Below, one piece after another: positions 1 through 5,155 of a DNA stretch of 5,155 nt (position 1 is the first letter of the stretch; each line of letters opens with the position of its first letter). The position numbers and the translations under genes were made by a program. The DNA is taken from positions 1 through 5,155 of the forward strand of contig JAPSJU010000166.1 of the NCBI GenBank assembly GCA_031178025.1. The letters run 5' to 3'. The notes under the pieces are model-generated. The model ran no database searches and was not told the DNA's origin. It saw only the letters and a list, made by a program, of their open reading frames with translations. This DNA comes from Agromyces sp. (lineage in GTDB: Bacteria > Actinomycetota > Actinomycetes > Actinomycetales > Microbacteriaceae).

Positions 1-144
1 GAGGCGCGCGGGGTCCTCGGGGTGACGCCGCGCCCGCGCGGGCTCGACCGCGATCCGTCGCGGTGGAGCATCGTGGCGGCGGCGATCGTGATCGGCTGCC
101 TCGACGTGATCGCGCTCGCCGTGGTGCTCGCGCATTCCGGCTGA
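1..144 (+). CDS. C-terminal end of an unidentified membrane protein (5' end outside window)
   Basis: The frame is open from the first base to a TGA at 142-144, giving 47 residues. Nearly every codon ends in G or C (the exceptions are one GAT and one CAT), which fits coding DNA in this genome. The visible part has a basic, Pro/Arg-rich stretch, then a hydrophobic segment of about 23 residues starting at WSIVAAAIVIG and ending a few residues before the stop. This looks like one C-terminal transmembrane helix with the basic side probably cytoplasmic. No catalytic or family motif is visible, so I cannot name it. It lies upstream of dnaK on the same strand, but 228 nt containing two promoter-like elements separate them, so it is probably not part of the heat-shock operon. 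No obvious hairpin terminator follows its stop. Confidence 0.6.
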   Translation, partial: EARGVLGVTPRPRGLDRDPSRWSIVAAAIVIGCLDVIALAVVLAHSG

Positions 145-157
145 CCGATCCGGACGA

Positions 158-183
158 GGAATACTGACCGGCTGCTGTGAGTT
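158..183 (+). promoter_or_regulatory. SigR/SigH-type ECF promoter upstream of dnaK (P1)
   Basis: GGAAT lies at 158-162 and GTT at 181-183, separated by exactly 18 nt. This matches the GGAAT-N18-GTT consensus of Streptomyces SigR and mycobacterial/corynebacterial SigH, which respond to thiol-oxidative and heat stress. SigH control of dnaK is known in mycobacteria. The -10 GTT is the first three bases of the upstream HAIR, so HspR bound there should block this promoter. The start would fall near 188-192, giving a leader of about 180 nt. The match is seen directly; its use as a promoter is inferred. Confidence 0.6.
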
Positions 184-201
184 GAGCCGAGTACACTCAA
201 C
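181..201 (+). promoter_or_regulatory. HAIR-like HspR operator 1 (imperfect)
   Basis: GTTGAGC-N7-ACTCAAC matches the HAIR consensus CTTGAGT-N7-ACTCAAG at 11 of 14 arm positions with the correct 7-nt spacer. The outer bases that differ from consensus (G at the left end, C at the right end) still pair with each other, so dyad symmetry is kept. It overlaps the -10 and presumed start of the GGAAT-N18-GTT promoter. It is probably a weaker HspR site than the perfect copy downstream. Confidence 0.7.
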
Positions 202-216
202 TTTTGACCGGTCGAC

Positions 217-245
217 TTGACACCGCGCAGGGCCGCTGCGAAGCT
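217..245 (+). promoter_or_regulatory. Housekeeping-sigma promoter of the dnaK operon (P2)
   Basis: TTGACA at 217-222 is a perfect -35 hexamer. At 17-bp spacing the -10 would be GAAGCT (240-245); at 18 bp it would be AAGCTT. Both keep only the A at position 2 and the T at position 6, so the -10 is weak and its exact placement uncertain. The predicted start near 252 lies inside the perfect HAIR, the expected place for repression by HspR. The TTG of this -35 box is in frame with dnaK and should not be read as a start codon. Confidence 0.5.
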
Positions 246-264
246 TGAGTCATCGGGACTCAAG
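244..264 (+). promoter_or_regulatory. HAIR HspR operator 2 (perfect consensus)
   Basis: CTTGAGT (244-250), a 7-nt spacer, then ACTCAAG (258-264) is an exact match to the HspR-associated inverted repeat found upstream of actinobacterial dnaK operons and clpB. It sits over the presumed -10/+1 of the TTGACA promoter. With hspR as the last gene of the same operon, this supports autoregulated repression. The centre is 63 bp from the centre of HAIR 1, about six helical turns. Confidence 0.93.
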
Positions 265-357
265 TTCCGATTCCATCGACTTCGGTCGCGGCTCGAACGG
301 CCGGGCCGACCGCCGAGACGCGCGTGCGCGGCATCCGCTCGCACCACCGCGCACGGC

Positions 358-366
358 AGAAGGAGG
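358..366 (+). promoter_or_regulatory. dnaK ribosome binding site
   Basis: AGAAGGAGG ends 6 nt before the ATG at 373, an almost ideal Shine-Dalgarno. It fixes the dnaK start. The frame is also open upstream to a TTG at 217, but that codon belongs to the -35 box, has no Shine-Dalgarno, and would add 52 Arg-rich residues unlike any Hsp70. Confidence 0.9.
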
Positions 367-372
367 ACACAT

Positions 373-2244
<1,872 letters not shown>

Positions 2245-2246
2245 CC

Positions 2247-2897
2247 ATGACCGACGAGAACCAGAACCACGACGAGCCGATCATCCGCGACAAGCGGCGG
2301 ATCGACCCCGAGACGGGTGAGGTTCGCCGGCCCGAGGGCGCCGATGAGGCGACGGATGCCGCGGCCGACGCGGCGGCGGCATCCGCCCCCGAGGGCGACG
2401 CCTCACCGGAGCCCGCCTCCGAGGAGGAGGACGTGCTGACCGTCGACGACATCCTGAACGCCGCGAACGCGGAGGTGCAGGAGCCGAGTGACGAGCACCT
2501 CGCCGACCTCAAGCGGGTGACCGCCGAGTACGCGAACTACCGCAAGCGCACCGAGGCGAACCGCGAGGTCGAGCGCGAGCGCGCCGTCGGTGCTGCGGTG
2601 GCCGTGCTGCTGCCCGTGCTCGACGACCTCGACCGGGCCGAGAAGCACGGCGACCTCGAGAGCGACGCCCCGTTCGCGACGATCGCCGCCAAGCTGCGCG
2701 CGGCGGTCGAGAAGCTCGGACTCACGCCGTTCGGCGAGGCCGGCGAGCCGTTCGACCCGCAGCGTCACGAGGCGATCTTCCAGCAGCCCTCCGACGAGGT
2801 GGAGACCGAGACGGTCGGCGAGGTCGTCGAGACGGGCTACCTGCTCGGGGGCACGCTGCTCCGCGCCGCGAAGGTGGTCGTGAAGACGCCGCAGTAG
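2247..2897 (+). CDS. grpE: Nucleotide exchange factor GrpE
   Basis: GrpE is a cytosolic dimer that opens the DnaK nucleotide pocket to release ADP, and in studied species acts as a thermosensor of the cycle. The product is 216 residues. Residues 1-75 are acidic, Ala/Asp/Glu-rich and probably disordered. They contain DKRRIDPETGEVR at 15-27, a motif I also recall in mycobacterial GrpE. A long helix/coiled coil starts around residue 75 and includes LKRVTAEYANYRKR from residue 88. The central helices contain LLPVLDDLDRAEKHGDLE. The C-terminal beta-wing includes FDPQRHEA at 169-176 and the final ETGYLLGGTLLRAAKVVV. It starts 2 nt after the dnaK stop. Its only Shine-Dalgarno-like sequence, GAGAAGAAG at 2233-2241, lies inside the dnaK end, so translational coupling to dnaK is likely. 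There is no cysteine. Low-complexity Ala codons near the N-terminus contain a 10-bp inverted repeat. Confidence 0.98.
   Translation: MTDENQNHDEPIIRDKRRIDPETGEVRRPEGADEATDAAADAAAASAPEGDASPEPASEEEDVLTVDDILNAANAEVQEPSDEHLADLKRVTAEYANYRKRTEANREVERERAVGAAVAVLLPVLDDLDRAEKHGDLESDAPFATIAAKLRAAVEKLGLTPFGEAGEPFDPQRHEAIFQQPSDEVETETVGEVVETGYLLGGTLLRAAKVVVKTPQ
2353..2385 (+). repeat. 10-bp perfect inverted repeat inside the grpE 5' coding region
   Basis: CGGATGCCGC at 2353-2362 and GCGGCATCCG at 2376-2385 are exact reverse complements, separated by a 13-nt loop. The region encodes an Ala/Asp-rich disordered part of GrpE, so it tolerates sequence choice. The right arm is identical to the left core arm of the hairpin between grpE and dnaJ. 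It may be only a by-product of an overrepresented GGCATCCG word. Confidence 0.55.
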
Positions 2898-2904
2898 CCG
2901 TGCT

Positions 2905-2949
2905 CGGCCGGCCCGCGGCATCCGCTTCCCGGATGTCGCGGACCGGCCG
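2905..2949 (+). repeat. Long GC-rich hairpin between grpE and dnaJ
   Basis: Positions 2905-2924 pair with 2930-2949: 19 of 20 positions pair (one G-U, one C/A mismatch at 2912/2942) around a 5-nt loop CTTCC. The inner 12-bp stem is CCGCGGCATCCG against CGGATGTCGCGG, and the outer 7-bp stem is CGGCCGG against CCGGCCG. The hairpin starts 7 nt after the grpE stop. No T-tract follows (only TTT at 2957-2959), so it is not a canonical intrinsic terminator. It could be a partial terminator/attenuator, an mRNA processing or stabilising element, or a dispersed palindromic repeat. Confidence 0.8.
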
Positions 2950-2975
2950 TACCGGATTTCCGACAGACTTCGATG

Positions 2976-2983
2976 AAGGAGGT
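2976..2983 (+). promoter_or_regulatory. dnaJ ribosome binding site
   Basis: AAGGAGGT at 2976-2983 ends 4 nt before the ATG at 2988. An in-frame ATG at 2973 lies just before this Shine-Dalgarno and would translate it as part of the protein, so 2988 is the better start. Unlike grpE and hspR, dnaJ has an independent strong initiation signal. Confidence 0.9.
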
Positions 2984-2987
2984 GCCG

Positions 2988-3983
2988 ATGGCCAGTCAGG
3001 ATTGGTTCGACAAGGACTTCTATCAGGTGCTCGGCGTCTCCAAGGACGTGACCGACGCCGAGCTGAAGAAGGCGTACCGCAAGCTCGCGCGCAAGTACCA
3101 CCCCGACTCCAACTCGGGCGACGCGGCCGCCGAGGCGAAGTTCAAGGAGATCAGCGAGGCCCACTCGGTGCTCTCGGATCCCGAGCAGCGCAAGGAGTAC
3201 GACGCGATCCGGGCCATGGGCTCGGGTGCCCGGTTCACGGCGCCGGGCGGCGCGGGCGGCGCGGGGGGCTTCGAGGACGTCTTCGGCACCATGTTCGGCG
3301 GCCCGGGGGGACGCCAGTCGACCACCTTCCAGCCCGGCGGCGACTACGACGACCTCCTCGGCGGGCTGTTCGGGGGCGGACGCTTCGGCCAGCCGACCGG
3401 CGGCTACCGCGGCTTCGGCGGGCCCAGCAAGGGACGGGATGTCACCGCGTCGACGACGCTCGACTTCATCACCGCCACCAGGGGCGACCAGATCACCCTG
3501 CAGACGGCGGAGGGCAAGCCCATCACCGTGCGCATCCCCGCCGGCGTGGCCGACGGGCAGAAGATCCGCCTGCGTGGAAAGGGACAGCCGTCGCCCGACG
3601 GCGGCGAGCCCGGCGACCTGGTGCTCACGGTGTCGGTGCGCAAGCACCCCGTGTTCGAGCGTGACGGGCTGAACCTGCGGGTCAACGTGCCGGTGACGAT
3701 CGCGGAGGCCGCGCTCGGCGCGACGATCGAGGTGCCGACGCTCGGCGGCGAGCCCGTGAAGCTCAAGGTCGCTCCCGGCACGCCCAGCGGCCGGGTGCTG
3801 CGCGTCAAGGGCCGCGGCGTCACGACGTCGAAGGGCACGGGCGACCTCCTCGCCGTCGTGCAGGTGGCGGTGCCGTCGCGGCTGTCCAAGGAGGCCGAGC
3901 AGAAGCTCGCCGAGTTCGCAGCGCTCCTCCCCGACGAGAATCCGCGCGACGAACTGCTCGCGAAGGCCAGGGCCGTGCGATGA
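2988..3983 (+). CDS. dnaJ: J-domain co-chaperone of the dnaK operon, lacking the zinc finger (class B, CbpA-like)
   Basis: This J-protein recruits unfolded clients to DnaK and stimulates its ATPase. The product is 331 residues from the ATG at 2988. The J-domain is about 10-75, with the essential HPD at 38-40 and the QRKEYD end of helix IV at 67-72. A Gly/Phe-rich region follows at about 78-146, with FEDVFG-type motifs. The C-terminal beta-sandwich substrate-binding domains run from about 151 to 310 and include RIPAGVADGQKIRLRGKG, DGLNLRV and a distal APGTPSG segment. A short charged helix ends the protein. No CxxCxGxG repeat and no cysteine is present, so the zinc-binding domain of class A DnaJ is missing. 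The length fits class B (CbpA-like) rather than the roughly 380-residue zinc-finger DnaJ. Position between grpE and hspR supports the dnaJ name; a zinc-finger DnaJ may be encoded elsewhere, for example next to hrcA, as in many actinobacteria. Confidence 0.95.
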   Translation: MASQDWFDKDFYQVLGVSKDVTDAELKKAYRKLARKYHPDSNSGDAAAEAKFKEISEAHSVLSDPEQRKEYDAIRAMGSGARFTAPGGAGGAGGFEDVFGTMFGGPGGRQSTTFQPGGDYDDLLGGLFGGGRFGQPTGGYRGFGGPSKGRDVTASTTLDFITATRGDQITLQTAEGKPITVRIPAGVADGQKIRLRGKGQPSPDGGEPGDLVLTVSVRKHPVFERDGLNLRVNVPVTIAEAALGATIEVPTLGGEPVKLKVAPGTPSGRVLRVKGRGVTTSKGTGDLLAVVQVAVPSRLSKEAEQKLAEFAALLPDENPRDELLAKARAVR

Positions 3984-4393
3984 ACGAGACGAGCCCGCTC
4001 TTCGTGATCTCGGTCGCGGCCGAACTCGCGGGCATGCACCCGCAGACGTTGCGCCAGTACGACCGGCTCGGCCTCGTGTCGCCGAAGCGCACCGCGGGGA
4101 AGTCGCGCCGGTACTCGATGCGCGACGTCGTGCAGTTGCGTGAGATCGCCCAGCTCTCGAGCGAGGGGGTCAGCCTCGAGGGCATCCGCCGCGTCCTCGG
4201 GCTCGAGGACGAGGTCTCGGCCCTGCGGGAGCGGGTGCGCGAACTCGAGGCGATGCTCGCCGACGAGATGCTCAATCGGCCGGGCCGCCGGGTCTTCGCT
4301 GCCGGGTCGGAGGGCGAGGTCGTCTCGCTGCGCGCGGGCACCCGGGTGCGTCGCGAGAACGCCCTGGTCGTGTGGCGGCCGCTCGATCGCTAG
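3980..4393 (+). CDS. hspR: Heat-shock repressor HspR (MerR family)
   Basis: HspR represses heat-shock genes by binding HAIR inverted repeats, with DnaK as co-repressor in Streptomyces. The product is 137 residues, typical for the family. The MerR-type winged helix-turn-helix begins at residue 8 (FVISVAAELAGMHPQTLRQYDRLGLVSP), with the wing around RTAGKSRRYS (37-46) and a further helical part SLEGIRRVLGL. A coiled-coil segment (about 74-95, DEVSALRERVRELEAML) should mediate dimerisation. The basic C-terminal tail ends in ALVVWRPLDR, resembling other actinobacterial HspR proteins. There is no cysteine and no metal-binding cluster as in metal-sensing MerR relatives. It overlaps dnaJ by 4 nt (ATGA) with no good Shine-Dalgarno, indicating translational coupling. 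A perfect HAIR upstream of dnaK implies autoregulation. Its stop lies in a CTAG shared with the convergent gene's stop. Confidence 0.97.
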   Translation: MNETSPLFVISVAAELAGMHPQTLRQYDRLGLVSPKRTAGKSRRYSMRDVVQLREIAQLSSEGVSLEGIRRVLGLEDEVSALRERVRELEAMLADEMLNRPGRRVFAAGSEGEVVSLRAGTRVRRENALVVWRPLDR

Positions 4394-5115
4394 CCCGACC
4401 GTTCGCCCCACGCCGACGCCGGCGCCTGGACGATCGGCACGGGCGACGTCGTCCAGTTCGCACCGTTGCCGTAGTGGCTCGACGCCCACGGCGACGCCCA
4501 GATCGCCGCGGCGACGGCCTGCGCCGAGGTGCCGTCCGCGAGGGCGGCCACGATCGCGGAGTAGAACGAGCGCTTCCTGAGGTTGTCGGCGGCGTACCAC
4601 GCGGCCGTGTCGAGGCTGTCGTAGCTGCCGAGGCCGCTTCCGCCGCCCGAGCCGTGCCCGTTGTTCAGCGGATTGTTCCGGTTCCACCAGTCGTCCGGGC
4701 CGTTCTCCTCGCGCATCCACTGGAGCATCACCGCGACGTTCTCGCCGGTCAGGGGCCAGCCGCCGTAGTGGAGCACGAGCTTCGCCCAGTCCTCGTTCGT
4801 GCCCGATGCGATGAGCGTCTCGGGTCCGGTCGACGCCGTGTACGACTCCTGCGACACCGCGGGCGCAGGCACGCCGGGGCCGACCTCGAGGGCCTGCACG
4901 CCGGCCGAGTGCGCGTCGATCGCGCCTTGCGGCACGGGTGTCGTGAGCCCCGCCGGCTGGGGGGCGAGCGCGAGCGTGGCCAGGATGCCGAAGACCGCGG
5001 CCGTCGAGCACAGGGTCAGCCACCCTCGGGCCCCGCGGGCGCGGGCGGCAGGCGCCGCGGCCCCGTGTCGTGCCGCGCGTCGCCCCGGTGCCTGGTTCCG
5101 CTCCGCGTGCCGCAT
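4390..5115 (-). CDS. Signal-anchored or secreted protein with a lysozyme-like (muralytic) domain
   Basis: The product is 241 residues. An Arg/Ala-rich N-terminal region (1-31) precedes a hydrophobic segment (about 32-51, WLTLCSTAAVFGILATLALA), which is a signal peptide or signal anchor. ALA at 49-51 is followed by Pro, which disfavours signal peptidase I cleavage. The single Cys36 lacks a good lipobox. Residues 52-105 are a Pro/Ala/Thr-rich linker. The domain at about 107-225 contains WMREENG (133-139), NNPLNN (147-152), YDSLDTAAWYAADNL (165-179), YSAIVAALADG (185-195) and WASSHYG (210-216). From memory this resembles W-x3-E-[NG] / NPL / Y-x-S-L / I-x-x-A-L-x-x-G domains of actinobacterial and phage lysozyme-like proteins, with Glu137 as candidate catalytic acid. 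Peptidoglycan cleavage is therefore an inference; it could be a catalytically dead or structural relative. The gene converges on hspR with overlapping stops. The frame stays open upstream to the window edge, but no alternative start codon is visible there. Confidence 0.82.
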   Translation of the reverse strand: MRHAERNQAPGRRAARHGAAAPAARARGARGWLTLCSTAAVFGILATLALAPQPAGLTTPVPQGAIDAHSAGVQALEVGPGVPAPAVSQESYTASTGPETLIASGTNEDWAKLVLHYGGWPLTGENVAVMLQWMREENGPDDWWNRNNPLNNGHGSGGGSGLGSYDSLDTAAWYAADNLRKRSFYSAIVAALADGTSAQAVAAAIWASPWASSHYGNGANWTTSPVPIVQAPASAWGERSG

Positions 5116-5124
5116 GCGGGCCCG

Positions 5125-5130
5125 AGGGTA
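5125..5130 (-). promoter_or_regulatory. Possible -10 element for the lysozyme-like gene, suggesting a very short leader
   Basis: On the minus strand TACCCT fits the actinobacterial TANNNT -10 pattern and ends 9 nt before the ATG at 5115. No Shine-Dalgarno lies between, so transcription may begin at or just before the ATG (leaderless or nearly so). No clear -35 is seen. A six-base degenerate match is weak evidence. Confidence 0.25.
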
Positions 5131-5155
5131 CCAAACCGAGTGGCATGCCGCCTGT

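Noticed and set aside
283..312. Possible dnaK leader hairpin (CGGTCG 283-288 with CGACCG 307-312) as an RNA thermometer.
   Set aside because: The stem does not involve the Shine-Dalgarno at 358-366, I see no complementary anti-Shine-Dalgarno stretch, and short stems arise easily at this GC content.
145..372. CIRCE element (HrcA operator) upstream of dnaK.
   Set aside because: No TTAGCACTC-N9-GAGTGCTAA-like sequence is present; the inverted repeats fit HAIR instead.
2905..2960. Canonical rho-independent terminator after grpE.
   Set aside because: The stem is strong but only TTT follows at 2957-2959, eight bases beyond it, and dnaJ and hspR clearly continue the operon.
3245..3262. Tandem 9-mer GGGCGGCGC x2 in dnaJ as a variable repeat.
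   Set aside because: Only two copies, encoding Gly-Gly-Ala units of the Gly/Phe region; ordinary low-complexity sequence for this protein.
2403..3647. 414-codon minus-strand frame opposite grpE and dnaJ.
   Set aside because: Arg/Leu/Ala-rich shadow of the third-position GC bias; crosses the intergenic hairpin and has no recognisable domain.
4338..4349. Perfect 12-nt palindrome GCACCCGGGTGC near the hspR end as a terminator for the convergent gene.
   Set aside because: It folds to only about a 4-bp stem with a 4-nt loop and has no T-tract on either strand; likely chance within coding sequence.
3404..5146. 580-codon minus-strand frame spanning dnaJ, hspR and the lysozyme-like gene.
   Set aside because: Arg/Pro/Ala-rich translation without motifs, and it runs opposite two certain genes and in a different frame over a third.

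Overview
The window is high-GC DNA with strong G/C bias at third codon positions. It looks actinobacterial, most likely Microbacteriaceae (Agromyces/Microbacterium-like). That family call is an inference from base composition, the HspR/HAIR circuit, the short Gram-positive-type DnaK and the GrpE N-terminal motif. No rRNA or other phylogenetic marker is present. The core is a complete class I heat-shock operon, dnaK-grpE-dnaJ-hspR, on the + strand.

Layout. Positions 1-144 hold the 3' end of an unidentified membrane-protein gene. Positions 145-372 are the dnaK control region. It contains an exact match to the SigR/SigH-type ECF promoter consensus (GGAAT-N18-GTT) whose -10 overlaps an imperfect HspR operator (HAIR). 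Downstream is a TTGACA -35 box whose presumed -10/start region overlaps a perfect HAIR. The two HAIR centres are 63 bp apart. dnaK (373-2244) follows a strong Shine-Dalgarno. grpE (2247-2897) starts 2 nt after dnaK. A 90-nt gap with a very long GC-rich hairpin then precedes dnaJ (2988-3983), which has its own strong Shine-Dalgarno. hspR (3980-4393) overlaps dnaJ by 4 nt. A convergent minus-strand gene (4390-5115) encodes a signal-anchored or secreted protein with a lysozyme-like domain. Its stop codon shares a CTAG palindrome with the hspR stop.

How it works together. DnaK is the Hsp70, GrpE its nucleotide-exchange factor, and the J-protein delivers clients and stimulates ATPase activity. HspR represses the operon through the HAIR sites and, in studied actinobacteria, uses DnaK as co-repressor, closing a feedback loop. 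The ECF-type promoter suggests a second input from thiol-oxidative/heat stress. All four operon proteins (about 1,307 residues) lack cysteine, and the J-protein lacks the zinc finger of canonical DnaJ.

I see no mobile element, CRISPR array, tRNA or rRNA, and no evidence of a wholly new multi-gene system. The most unusual material is the regulatory architecture, the grpE-dnaJ hairpin with its repeated GGCATCCG word, the cysteine-free operon, and the lysozyme-like neighbour.
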